From positions 1-54,099 of the forward strand of contig JBOGWX010000120.1 in the NCBI GenBank assembly GCA_050694055.1: a stretch of 54,099 nt of DNA, given 5' to 3'. The notes under the pieces were generated by a model. The model made no database searches. It saw only the letters and a program-made list of their open reading frames with translations, and was not told the DNA's origin. Shown here piece by piece: positions 7,903 through 16,276 of this stretch; position 1 is the first letter of the stretch; every line of letters starts with the position of its first letter. Made by a program: the position numbers and the translations under genes. The DNA is from WHSV01 sp050694055. GTDB taxonomy: Bacteria; Actinomycetota; CADDZG01; WHSQ01.

Positions 7903-8849
7903 AGCTTGACCAGAGTCTTCAGTACGTTTGCGGAAGCGCGGTGTGCGAGTGCGTCGGGTAGCTCGTTCAGATCGATGATCGTGGTCGGAAGTTTCGCTAA
8001 CGGGATTGCTCCTGTTGACACAGCCTCTATAGCGCCGGCGTAATCGCTCAGGGTCGAGCCCGTGCTGCCTACTAGACTCAGATGCCGGTAGTGGATGAGG
8101 TTGGCATCGACCTCGGCACCGTGCGGGCTGCCTGCGAAAGCGTGGACCACGCCCCCGGTGGCCACCCTCTCGAGGGCGGTCCGAAGAGGGATGGCACCGG
8201 GTGCGGTGACCATGGCGAAACCGGGAGGTCGGCCAAGGACGGGGGCCGGGTCCTCGCCCGCCTCGAGGACCCGGTCGGCGCCGAGATCGGCGGCCTGCTC
8301 GCGTCGCGCCCGTGAGCGCTGACTGATGACGACCTGTGCTCCCCTAGCCTGAAGGGCCCACATCGACAACACACCCATCGCTCCCGCACCTACGACCAGC
8401 GCTGAGTCGCCTGGCCCCGCACCCATGATCTCAACGGCGTGCAAACAACAGGCGAGAGGCTCGAGAAGTGGCACCAGGTCCACGTCAAGTTCCCCAACGG
8501 GGAGAGCATGCCCAGTGGGAACCGCGACGAGGTCGGCGAAGCCCCCGTCCCTGTCGATGCCGATCGATACGCGCGCGGGACAGCGGTTCTCGAACCCGTC
8601 CCGGCAGAAAGCACATCGTCCACAGCCGATATCAGGGTGGACGCCCACGAGTGTCCCGTCGGGGAGCCGGCCGGCCACCTCGTGCCCGGGGATGCGCGGC
8701 GGATCCGCTCCGCGCGCCGCAAGCTTCATGTCCGTTGCGCACATGGCGGCGCGTTCGACGCGCACGACGACCTCGCCGTCGATTGCGATGGGGTCGGGAG
8801 CCTCGACCACTTCGGCTGAACCCGGTGCGTCAACTCGCACGGCCCTCAT
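7899..8849 (-). CDS. zinc-dependent MDR alcohol/polyol dehydrogenase
   Basis: 316 residues of the medium-chain dehydrogenase family, related to sorbitol and threonine dehydrogenases. The catalytic zinc site (MCATDMK, PGHEVAG) and the four-cysteine structural zinc lobe CGRCAFCRDGFENRC are intact, as is the NAD-binding GAGAMGVLSMWAL. It is somewhat shorter than the usual 340 residues. It oxidises an alcohol or sugar with NAD(P); substrate unknown. Its ATG overlaps the stop of the Gfo/Idh/MocA gene, indicating translational coupling. Confidence 0.88.
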   Translation of the reverse strand: MRAVRVDAPGSAEVVEAPDPIAIDGEVVVRVERAAMCATDMKLAARGADPPRIPGHEVAGRLPDGTLVGVHPDIGCGRCAFCRDGFENRCPARVSIGIDRDGGFADLVAVPTGHALPVGELDVDLVPLLEPLACCLHAVEIMGAGPGDSALVVGAGAMGVLSMWALQARGAQVVISQRSRARREQAADLGADRVLEAGEDPAPVLGRPPGFAMVTAPGAIPLRTALERVATGGVVHAFAGSPHGAEVDANLIHYRHLSLVGSTGSTLSDYAGAIEAVSTGAIPLAKLPTTIIDLNELPDALAHRASANVLKTLVKL

Positions 8850-9877
8850 TTGAGTTTCACCTCGTCGATCGAGACGCGCTGCCCCGTGGCAAGAGCAGTC
8901 TTGACGGCCAGGACCGCCTCGAGAGCACGTAGTCCGTCGTGGATGCCCGTACGAGGTACCGCATCTCCTTTGGCCACCGCCACGAAGTGGGCGTCCTCGG
9001 CTCTATACGCATCGGCGAACAGCTCCCGCCAGCTCGCCACGGGGTCCGTGATCACACCGTCGCGTCGAACGAGGACCGTCGAGCTCGCCACCGGAGAGCC
9101 GACCAACAACACGCCTTCGGTGCCGTAGACCTCGACGCGCGCATCGTAGCCATAGTCCGCAGGACAGGCGCCATCCACCTGGGCAAGTCCGCCCCGGTCG
9201 AGTTCGAACGAGGCTATAACGACGTCGACGAAACCGGGATGGCTTTCGGCGATGTCCGGCCGCTTGGCCGCGCGTCCGAAGGCGTGAACCGAGGCGAAGT
9301 CCTGGCCCGAAAGCCATCTGACGGTGTCGAGGTCGTGTGAGTTCACCTCGGCGATGAGCCCGCCCGACGCCTCCGGGTTCCACGCCCATTCGGGAGGCAT
9401 CCCGGGCCCGCGACCGGTGGATCGAACCAGGACCGGTTCGCCGATCTCGCCGGACGATATCCGCTCCGCAGCCCGGACGAAACGAGGATCGAACCGGCGC
9501 ATGAACGCCATCGAGAAAGAGCCCGCCGACTCCTCCACGGCGCGAGCAATCGCCCGCGCGTCCTCGGGCGTTGCCGTCAACGGTTTCTCGCAGAGCACAT
9601 GCTTGTCGGCTTCGAGGGCGGCGGTGACGATAGATGCGTGGCTGAAGGTCGGCGTCGCCACCACGACGGCATCGACCCCTTCGTCGCCTACGGCATCCAC
9701 GGGGTTCTCGAACGTCAGATCACACCCGAGCTCTGCGACGGCTCGCTCCCGCGCCTCCCGATCGGGATCGGCGATGCCCACCAGCGTCGCTCCGGGTGTC
9801 GCATGGGCGAGGTTCCTCCCGTGTACGAGACCGGCACGACCCGCGCCCGCCAGTAGCACGTTGACCCTGTCGCTCAA
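8846..9877 (-). CDS. Gfo/Idh/MocA family oxidoreductase
   Basis: 343 residues. N-terminal Rossmann fold VLLAGAGRAGLVHGRNLA, then the family's conserved CEKPLTATPEDA (EKP motif) and a C-terminal beta-sheet domain with GGLIAEVNSHDLDTVRWL, as in inositol 2-dehydrogenase. The start is placed at TTG 9877, which overlaps the permease stop as TTGA and has AAGGAG six bases upstream. The open frame extends much further upstream, but that part is antisense to the permease gene and does not read as this family. The enzyme probably oxidises a sugar or cyclitol with NAD(P). Confidence 0.87.
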   Translation of the reverse strand: MSDRVNVLLAGAGRAGLVHGRNLAHATPGATLVGIADPDREARERAVAELGCDLTFENPVDAVGDEGVDAVVVATPTFSHASIVTAALEADKHVLCEKPLTATPEDARAIARAVEESAGSFSMAFMRRFDPRFVRAAERISSGEIGEPVLVRSTGRGPGMPPEWAWNPEASGGLIAEVNSHDLDTVRWLSGQDFASVHAFGRAAKRPDIAESHPGFVDVVIASFELDRGGLAQVDGACPADYGYDARVEVYGTEGVLLVGSPVASSTVLVRRDGVITDPVASWRELFADAYRAEDAHFVAVAKGDAVPRTGIHDGLRALEAVLAVKTALATGQRVSIDEVKLK

Positions 9878-10926
9878 GTGCTCTCCTTCTGCGTCGTCCG
9901 GCGGCGCCATTGATCGAGCGCGACTACGACCACGATGATGAGGCCGTTGACCACCCGCTGCCAGAACTCCGCGACCCCTAGGATGCTGAGACCGTTGGAC
10001 AGCACACCGATGATGAGCACCCCAATTATCGTCCCGATTACCGATCCCTCTCCTCCGAACAGGTTCGTCCCGCCGACGACAACCGCCGCGATGGACTGCA
10101 ACTCCATCCCCTCGCCCATCAGAGCGTTGGCGCTTCCCTGCCGTCCGGTCAGCATGAAACCCGCGATCGCGGCGAGCAGTCCCGAGATGATGTAGATCCA
10201 CAGCTTCGAGCGCTCGACCTTGATTCCCGAGACCCTTGCCGCCTCGCGGTTGCCGCCGATCGCGTAGGCGGATCGGCCCAGGCGCGTGCGCGTCAGGATG
10301 AACCATCCGATCGCCGCGCAAGAGAGGGCGACGATCGCGATCAGGGGTATTCGAAGCACCGAATCTGCTCCTAGCGTCGACACGGTCTCGGGAACTCGGC
10401 GCCCCTCGACGACCCGGTCGAAGTCGGGAACCGGAAGACCATCGGTAACGAGCAGCGCGATGCCCCGCACAGCGGTGAAGGTCCCAAGTGTGGCAATGAA
10501 ATCGGGCACCTTCCACTTCGTGATGACAAAACCGTTGAACGCTCCCACGAGGAAACCCGCCAACAGGCCAAGGCCGAGCGCGGCCGGCTCGGGCCATCCC
10601 CAATGGGCGAACGAGACACCCATTACGCTGCCCGACAGCGCGGCGGTCGACGCCACGGACAGGTCAATGCCGGCAGACACGATCACCAGGGTCTGGCCGA
10701 CGGCCAGTATGGCCGGCACGGAGTACTGACGCAGGACATTCAGCATGTTGTTGACCGTGAGGAAGTCGGGAGTAGCGATGAAGAACGCCAGCATCAGCAT
10801 CGCAAGAATCGACAGCGCGCCGCCCACTCCGCCGGCGGCAGAAATGATGCGAGCGATGATCGAACTCAGTTTGTCGCTGAGGCGCGGCTCCTTGCCTTCG
10901 CTCGCAGCCTCACCCATGGGCGCCAC
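9874..10926 (-). CDS. ABC sugar transporter permease (ribose type)
   Basis: 350 residues, strongly hydrophobic with about ten membrane segments, of the RbsC/CUT2 permease family. Family signatures are present: FLTVNNMLNVLRQ near the start, SAGIDLSVASTAALSG, FNGFVITKWKVPDFIATLGT and NREAARVSGIKVERSKL, the loop that contacts the ATPase. It forms the membrane channel with the adjacent ATP-binding and periplasmic-binding proteins. It starts with GTG 10926 (an ATG three codons later is also possible), overlapping the ATPase gene. Confidence 0.93.
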   Translation of the reverse strand: MAPMGEAASEGKEPRLSDKLSSIIARIISAAGGVGGALSILAMLMLAFFIATPDFLTVNNMLNVLRQYSVPAILAVGQTLVIVSAGIDLSVASTAALSGSVMGVSFAHWGWPEPAALGLGLLAGFLVGAFNGFVITKWKVPDFIATLGTFTAVRGIALLVTDGLPVPDFDRVVEGRRVPETVSTLGADSVLRIPLIAIVALSCAAIGWFILTRTRLGRSAYAIGGNREAARVSGIKVERSKLWIYIISGLLAAIAGFMLTGRQGSANALMGEGMELQSIAAVVVGGTNLFGGEGSVIGTIIGVLIIGVLSNGLSILGVAEFWQRVVNGLIIVVVVALDQWRRRTTQKEST

Positions 10927-12418
10927 CCCCCGCCGCCGCCATGATGGCTTCCTCGGGTGCTGAAGGGTCCATCTCGGTCACCACTCTTCCATTCGCCATC
11001 ACGAGCAACCGCTCCGATAACGAGCGGGCCTCCTTGATTTCCGAGGTCAGATACAGCACGGCCACGCCCTCGGAGGCCAGCTTGCGAACGAGCCGAAAGA
11101 CCTCTTCCTTCGCGCCGACATCGATTCCACGGGTAGGGTCGTCCAGCACCAGGATCCTCGCCCTCGAGCACAACCAGCGAGCCAGCAGAACCTTCTGCTG
11201 GTTGCCCCCCGACAGAGTATCGACGAGCGAGTCGACCGACGGCACGCGAATGCCGAGCTCCTTGGCGTAGCGCTTGGCAATGCGACGATCTCCGGCGAAA
11301 TCAACCAGCGGGTTCCGGCCCGAGCTGAGAGTTGCCAGGGTCACGTTCTCCGCAACCGACATGCGCGGTACGAGGCCGATGGAGCGATCCTCTCCAACGT
11401 AGCCGAGCCCATGCTCGATTGCTTCCGCGGGTGATTTGATTCGACGCACCTTTCCGAAGAGTTCGAGCGTTCCGTGGGTTGCCGGCTCGAGCCCGAACAG
11501 CGCGCGCGCAAGCCTGGTGCGACCCGCCCCTACGAGCCCGAACACACCGAGGACCTCCCCCTCCCGCAGCTCCAAGTCGGCGTGCTTGAGGCGAGGCCTC
11601 CGGCCGAATCCCGTGGCGAGAAGCACTACGTTGGAACGGGTCCTCTCGTGGTTCGAGCGAGGCAAGGCGGACGGTTCCTTCACTTCACGGCCGACCATCA
11701 TGCTCGCGAGGCTGGCCTCGTCGACCCCCGCAGACGAAACGGTGTCGATCAACTTGCCATCACGCAGAATAGTGACGCGATCCGCGATCCTCAGGATCTC
11801 CTTGAGGCGGTGCGAGACGTAGACGATCGCGACTCCCCGTTGCTTGAGCTCGTCGATGATGTCGAAGAGTCTTGTGGACTCCCGAGCCGATAACGCGGAG
11901 GTCGGTTCATCGAGCAGTAGAACGCTGACGTCACCGGATGCGAGAGCCTTGGCGATCTCCACCAGCTGACGTTCGGCCATTCCCAGGCCGGAAACCTCCC
12001 TGCGCACATCGATCTCGAAATCGATCATGTTCAGGTAACGTTTCGATTCTCTAAACAGCGCGCGCCAGTCGATGAGCCCAAGTCGCGTACGCGGCCACCG
12101 TCCCAGCAACACGTTCTCACCGATCGAGAGTGAGGGGACGAGGCTGAGTTCCTGATAGACGGCAGCGATACCCGACACCCGCGCAACCTCCGGCGAGCCC
12201 AGTTCCAGTTCCTCATCGCGGAGCAGGAGCCGGCCCGCGTCCGGCATCACTGCTCCTGCGATGACCTTCATCAGAGTGGACTTGCCCGCGCCGTTCTCGC
12301 CGAGGAGAGCGTGGACCTCGCCGGTGTCAACACTCAGGTCAACGCCGGCGAGGGCCGTGACGCCCGGGAACGCCTTACGGACTCCTGATAACTCCAGAAG
12401 CGACAAGGCCTTAGCCAC
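10910..12418 (-). CDS. ABC sugar transporter ATP-binding protein (ribose type)
   Basis: A tandem-ATPase RbsA-like protein of about 502 residues. The first domain has Walker A GENGAGKSTLMK and a Walker B LLLDEPTSALS; the second has the degenerate GLVGAGRTRLARA, the signature LSGGNQQKVLLARWL and VLDDPTRGIDVGAKEE. I place the start at GTG 12418, which overlaps the stop of the binding-protein gene and gives the usual N-terminus (AKALSLLELSGVRKAFPGV). The frame is open further upstream but does not match the family there. It energises sugar import. Confidence 0.92.
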   Translation of the reverse strand: MAKALSLLELSGVRKAFPGVTALAGVDLSVDTGEVHALLGENGAGKSTLMKVIAGAVMPDAGRLLLRDEELELGSPEVARVSGIAAVYQELSLVPSLSIGENVLLGRWPRTRLGLIDWRALFRESKRYLNMIDFEIDVRREVSGLGMAERQLVEIAKALASGDVSVLLLDEPTSALSARESTRLFDIIDELKQRGVAIVYVSHRLKEILRIADRVTILRDGKLIDTVSSAGVDEASLASMMVGREVKEPSALPRSNHERTRSNVVLLATGFGRRPRLKHADLELREGEVLGVFGLVGAGRTRLARALFGLEPATHGTLELFGKVRRIKSPAEAIEHGLGYVGEDRSIGLVPRMSVAENVTLATLSSGRNPLVDFAGDRRIAKRYAKELGIRVPSVDSLVDTLSGGNQQKVLLARWLCSRARILVLDDPTRGIDVGAKEEVFRLVRKLASEGVAVLYLTSEIKEARSLSERLLVMANGRVVTEMDPSAPEEAIMAAAGGGAHG

Positions 12419-13598
12419 ACTCCGACGCGATCTGCTCCCAGTCGATCTCGGGCAGTTCGGGCTCAGGATAGAAGAGGTCGGCATTGCCCTCCCATACGGT
12501 GCGAGGGCGGATGTCCTGCGACTGTGGAACTTCGATGCCGCAGGCCAGCTTCACGGCGAACTCGGTACCGAACCATCCCCACTCTGGGAAGCCGTGATGA
12601 GTCTCGGCAATGAGCTGTCCCTCCCGAATCGCGTCTGTCGATTCGGGCGTGACGTCGTTGGTGAAGATCGACACTGCTTCGCCCTCTGGCGGCGTCGACC
12701 CTCCACTGGCATCGAGCACTCCTCGGCGCTCGGCGGTCAGCATCGCCCCCAGACCCATCTCGTTCGATGCGGCCCATATGAAGTCCAGCTCCTCAGGCGA
12801 GAAGCGCGACAAGAAGGTCTCGGTGGCTTCGATTCCCCGCTCGCGGTTCCAATCCGCCGCGATGGGCTGGCCCATGACCTCGACGCCCGGGTAATCCTCG
12901 ATGACACCGTTGAAACCGTCGAGCCTCGCCTGCGAGAAGAAGGTTCCTGCGATGCCCTCGATGATGACGCCGTGAGCCTCGATGTCCCCGGAGTCGACGT
13001 CGGCGTAGGTCTCTTCCCACCACTCGAGATCGAGGTACTGATCCTCCTCCACCTCGACCTCATCACCGGCGCCGAGTACCCCTGGGCCCCCGAAGTAGTC
13101 CAACACCGAGTAAGCCGACACCGCAGCGGCCTCGGAGTTGTCGAAACCGATGTAGCTCGCGATCTCGATATCGGTTTGCTCCTCGAGAAGGTTCACCATG
13201 ATCACGGGGATACCAGCTTCGTTGGCCTGCTGGATGGCGGGCTTGATCGCCTCGGTGTCGGCGGGAGAGATGGCTATCACGTCCACGCTCTGGCTGATGA
13301 AGTCCTCGACGATCGCCAACTGATCGGCAAACGAAGTATGCGTTTCCGGCGACCGGCTGACTACCTCGACATCGAAGCCGTTCTCGTTGGCCTCTTCGGC
13401 AGCTTGCTCGAAGAAATCAGTCGCGGTTTGGAAGACTCCCGTGATGTCCGGCGGAGTCCACCCTATCGTGATCGTTTCGGACGCCCGGCCTCCGTCGCCG
13501 TTGCCGTCGTCCCCGGCTCCTCCTCCGTCACGACCACATGCGGCGATTGTCAAGCTCAGCACGAGAACCGTGCCTATCAGTGATGCTCTACGAAGCAT
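12411..13598 (-). CDS. sugar-binding lipoprotein of the ribose-type ABC importer
   Basis: 395 residues with a lipoprotein signal: MLRRASLIGTVLVLSLTIAAC gives a lipobox, followed by a Gly/Asp-rich linker. The mature part is a type I periplasmic-binding fold (Peripla_BP_4): AIVEDFISQSVDVIAISPAD, then TEAIKPAIQQANEAGIPVIMVN, as in RbsB relatives. Location in front of the RbsA/RbsC-like genes makes it their substrate receptor. It is longer than RbsB (about 290 residues) because of acidic insertions. Ligand unknown. Confidence 0.92.
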   Translation of the reverse strand: MLRRASLIGTVLVLSLTIAACGRDGGGAGDDGNGDGGRASETITIGWTPPDITGVFQTATDFFEQAAEEANENGFDVEVVSRSPETHTSFADQLAIVEDFISQSVDVIAISPADTEAIKPAIQQANEAGIPVIMVNLLEEQTDIEIASYIGFDNSEAAAVSAYSVLDYFGGPGVLGAGDEVEVEEDQYLDLEWWEETYADVDSGDIEAHGVIIEGIAGTFFSQARLDGFNGVIEDYPGVEVMGQPIAADWNRERGIEATETFLSRFSPEELDFIWAASNEMGLGAMLTAERRGVLDASGGSTPPEGEAVSIFTNDVTPESTDAIREGQLIAETHHGFPEWGWFGTEFAVKLACGIEVPQSQDIRPRTVWEGNADLFYPEPELPEIDWEQIASECG

Positions 13599-13611
13599 CG
13601 GTCACCTCCCC

Positions 13612-14358
13612 CTAGACGGCGGTGTATCCGCCATCAACGACGATTTCGGTTCCTGTCATGAATGTCGCTTGGTCGCTTACGACGAACGCGATGACGCGCG
13701 CGATCTCCTGCTCGGTCCCCAGACGCTTCAGGGGACGGCTCGATGCGAGCCACCGCTCATGCGCGGCGGGATCCTGTGCGGAGGCGATGGCGGCCTCCAC
13801 CAGCGGAGTGCGCGTGGTTCCGGGACAGATCGTTACTGCGCGGATGCCGTCGTCGGAGTGATCCACCGCGATCGACTTGGTCAGCATGATGAGAGCCGCC
13901 TTGGAGAGGTTGTAGGCCATCTGTCCGGGCACGGCCACGATGCCGGCTTCACTCGATACGTTGGCGATCACTCCACCTCCACCCGAACGCATCACCGGCA
14001 CCGCGGCGCGCGCCAGTAGTGCGGGTGCAATTACATTCACCTCGAGAAGTTGCCGGAACTCGTCGGGGTCAGTCGCCTCGACAGGCGCAAGGAAATGAAC
14101 CCCCGCATTGTTCACGAGGACGTCGAGCCGTCCTGTGCGCTCGACGACATCGTCGACCAGCGAATCACACGCCCCCTCCAACGCCAGGTCGCGGGGGATG
14201 AAATCTCCCTTGCCATGCTCGGTTAGCTCGGTCGCAACCGACCGGCCGCGCGCGCCGTCACGTCCTGTAGCCAGCACATAAAAGCCGTCGTGCGCGAGCG
14301 CCAGAGCCGTGGCTCTGCCGATACCACTGGTGGCGCCGGTGACCAACGCAGTCTTCAC
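13612..14358 (-). CDS. short-chain dehydrogenase/reductase
   Basis: 248 residues of the classical SDR family: TGATSGIG cofactor loop, NNAGV, NVSSEAG with the catalytic Ser, YNLSK with the Tyr-Lys pair, and PGTTRTPLVE. The start is GTG 14358, which overlaps the stop of the GntR gene as GTGA. It oxidises or reduces a sugar-like substrate with NAD(P). It sits between the regulator and the transport genes. Confidence 0.9.
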   Translation of the reverse strand: MKTALVTGATSGIGRATALALAHDGFYVLATGRDGARGRSVATELTEHGKGDFIPRDLALEGACDSLVDDVVERTGRLDVLVNNAGVHFLAPVEATDPDEFRQLLEVNVIAPALLARAAVPVMRSGGGGVIANVSSEAGIVAVPGQMAYNLSKAALIMLTKSIAVDHSDDGIRAVTICPGTTRTPLVEAAIASAQDPAAHERWLASSRPLKRLGTEQEIARVIAFVVSDQATFMTGTEIVVDGGYTAV

Positions 14359-15164
14359 GGTGGGCTCGAGATCCTCAACGTCACCGGCTCGAAACCGGCG
14401 CGCGTAGCCACGTCCTGATTGACCACCTGAACTTCGATCTTGGTGCGGTCGGCTCGGTGCCACGCTCGATAGCACTCGAAGGGTTCATCGGTTGCGTCGA
14501 GCGAGACCGATTGCACGAACAGGAGGGGCGCGCCGGGCTGTACCTCGAGCAGCTCGGCCAGCTCGTCCTGTGCGGTCGTTGCTTCGACGACGCGCTGCCC
14601 GCTGGCGACCGCCAGCCCGAGTTGGTCCTCGAGCGTCCGGTACAGCGACCCACCTCGAAGATCGGCCGCGAGGACGACGTCGCCGAGGTGCTCGGGCAGA
14701 TGGGTTTCGACGTACATCACCAAACGGTCGTCAACCCACCGGAGTCGTTCGAGTGTCACGCCGCGGCTGCCCTCCGGAAGCCGGAGGGAGTCGCTGGCCC
14801 AGCTCGGCAACTCCGTCACCTCGGCCCTTCGGAGTAGCGAGGTCACGCTCCGCCCGCTGCGGCTCGCCTCGTCGAAGAACCCACTCGAGGACTGAAGAAG
14901 CCAAGACGACGTGCGCGGTTGAGCCACGAAGGTCCCCCGCCCCCTGTCCTTACGGATCAGTCCCTCGCTCTCGAGCTCGGACAGAGCCTGGCGAACCGTC
15001 GTGCGAGAGACGTCGAAATGCCGGCAGACGTCGGGCTCTGAGGGGATCCTGTCGCCGGGACTCCAACGTCCGCTTGCGATCTCCTCCGCCAGCAACTTCC
15101 GCAGTTGAAAGTAATAGGGGACCGGCGATGATCGATCGATCTTGGTGACCGGTAAATGGGTCAA
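14355..15164 (-). CDS. GntR/HutC-type transcriptional regulator
   Basis: About 269 residues. The N-terminal winged helix shows YYFQLRKLLAEEIASGRW, PSEPDVCRHFDVSRTTVRQAL and EGLIRKDRGRGTFVA. The C-terminal part is a UTRA effector domain, as in HutC regulators that sense a sugar or sugar phosphate. I chose TTG 15164, which has GAGGG seven bases upstream and leads straight into the usual N-terminus. An ATG at 15227 in the same frame is an alternative but would lie inside the palindrome at 15225-15244. It probably represses the surrounding sugar operon. Confidence 0.85.
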   Translation of the reverse strand: MTHLPVTKIDRSSPVPYYFQLRKLLAEEIASGRWSPGDRIPSEPDVCRHFDVSRTTVRQALSELESEGLIRKDRGRGTFVAQPRTSSWLLQSSSGFFDEASRSGRSVTSLLRRAEVTELPSWASDSLRLPEGSRGVTLERLRWVDDRLVMYVETHLPEHLGDVVLAADLRGGSLYRTLEDQLGLAVASGQRVVEATTAQDELAELLEVQPGAPLLFVQSVSLDATDEPFECYRAWHRADRTKIEVQVVNQDVATRAGFEPVTLRISSPP

Positions 15165-15224
15165 CCCGGAGCCCTCGCCTTCATGATCGAGCCTGACTCG
15201 CAGCGAACCTGGGTCACAACTTGA

Positions 15225-15244
15225 CATCCTGTCCGTACAGGATG
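15225..15244. promoter_or_regulatory. perfect inverted repeat, candidate GntR operator
   Basis: CATCCTGT-CCGT-ACAGGATG is an 8-bp perfect inverted repeat with a 4-base centre, 60 bases upstream of the chosen gntR start. Its core TGTCCGTACA has the TGT...ACA form common to HutC-type GntR sites and resembles TGTCCGGACA at 16221-16230. A TTGACA hexamer overlaps its left end on the plus strand. Autoregulation is inferred. Confidence 0.65.
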
Positions 15245-15300
15245 ACCTTATGACGGTAAGCGAACGACGGTCAAGAGGCGAGCCACTCGCCAACTTGGGA

Positions 15301-16218
15301 TCACGCCGGTCGGAAGTCCTCGGCCACGCGTCCCAGCCGCTCGAGGCGGGCGTCGTCGATACCGGTGTCGAAGACCTCGGAGATGACTTCGCTCCAACCG
15401 TGGAGAAAGTAGTCCCAGCCGTCGTGCAACTCGAGCCCCCACTCGTCGCGGCGCCGGGCCGCTTGCTCGAGAAAATCGAGGTCGCCTCGGTAGTTGAGCT
15501 CCCAGATGATGGCCCCGCGAGGGTAGGGCGCGTCGTCGCTGAGTGGCGAGCCGGGAGTGTCCTTGCCCATGCCGGTGGCGTTGACCACCAGCGCTCGGTC
15601 TTCGAGAGAGCCGAGCAACTCGTCGTGGTACTTGGTAGCGGTAGCAACGTGGGCTTCGACCAGTTCATCTCCGCCGGCCTCGCGGCAGATGGTTCTCAGC
15701 GCGTCGATCCGGTCCGGCTCCCGGTCGGTGACGACGAGACGTCGGGGTGGGCGGGAATGGCGCACGAGGTACACCGAGATTGCGGTGCCGGCCCCCCCTG
15801 CGCCGAGGCAGAGAGCCCCGGAAGGCGGAGGCCGTCCGGCGAGGATCCGTTCGAGCGAGCGCCCCGCCGTGATCGGGTCCTTGGCATGGCCGATCAACTT
15901 GCGACCGAGTTTCGAGATGCTCGAGACCTCACGGCACAGTCGAGCGTTGTCATCGAGATCGTCGAAGAGGTCGGCCGCGTAGCGATAGACGTCAACCTTG
16001 TGGGTCGTGACAAGGGCACCTCGGATACGGTCGTTGTCCCTGATCTCCTCGACCGCCGTCCGGTAGACCTCCGCCGGCGCCCCTATGGGCAGATCCCGCC
16101 CCTCGATGCCGGCATCCAGACCAAGTGCCGCGGCCCATCGAGGGAACAACTTCATGATGCTCGAGCCGCCGGTGGTCACGCCGATGAACAGCATGAGGTC
16201 GCCACTCGAACTTGTCAT
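15301..16218 (-). CDS. AroE-like (shikimate dehydrogenase family) oxidoreductase
   Basis: About 305 residues with the AroE fold. The substrate domain has VTTHKVDVYR, keeping the catalytic-type Lys, and the Rossmann domain has GAGGAGTAISVYL and ALVVNATGMGKD. The AVNT...NTD region that carries the catalytic Asp of true AroE reads VSSISKLGRKLIGHAKD, and the N-terminal shikimate-binding SxS is absent, so shikimate is an unlikely substrate. In a sugar operon a sugar-acid or polyol substrate is more likely. The start is uncertain: ATG 16218 is chosen because ATG 16233 lies upstream of a palindrome that may be an operator. Confidence 0.75.
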   Translation of the reverse strand: MTSSSGDLMLFIGVTTGGSSIMKLFPRWAAALGLDAGIEGRDLPIGAPAEVYRTAVEEIRDNDRIRGALVTTHKVDVYRYAADLFDDLDDNARLCREVSSISKLGRKLIGHAKDPITAGRSLERILAGRPPPSGALCLGAGGAGTAISVYLVRHSRPPRRLVVTDREPDRIDALRTICREAGGDELVEAHVATATKYHDELLGSLEDRALVVNATGMGKDTPGSPLSDDAPYPRGAIIWELNYRGDLDFLEQAARRRDEWGLELHDGWDYFLHGWSEVISEVFDTGIDDARLERLGRVAEDFRPA

Positions 16219-16220
16219 GA

Positions 16221-16230
16221 TGTCCGGACA
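16221..16230. promoter_or_regulatory. palindrome TGTCCGGACA, candidate second GntR site
   Basis: A perfect 10-bp palindrome just before the AroE-like gene. It matches the core of the inverted repeat at 15230-15239 at nine of ten positions. I infer a second binding site of the GntR regulator at the front of the operon. Confidence 0.45.
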
Positions 16231-16276
16231 CATACCTCATCGTGGCCGCGGGGGTCAAGCGCGGCTTATGCCCGCC

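Noticed and set aside
6862..8043. Long plus-strand frame (393 codons) opposite the kinase and isomerase genes
   Set aside because: Both opposite-strand genes show conserved motifs and overlapping starts and stops; this frame shows none.
9878..10603. Upstream extension of the Gfo/Idh/MocA reading frame
   Set aside because: This part is antisense-like Arg-rich sequence inside the ABC permease gene. A TTG with a good Shine-Dalgarno at the permease stop gives the normal N-terminus.
12261..13583. Long plus-strand frame (440 codons) across the sugar-binding protein gene
   Set aside because: It is antisense to the binding-protein gene, whose lipobox and fold are clear. The plus-strand translation has no recognisable domain and reflects the GC-rich codon pattern.
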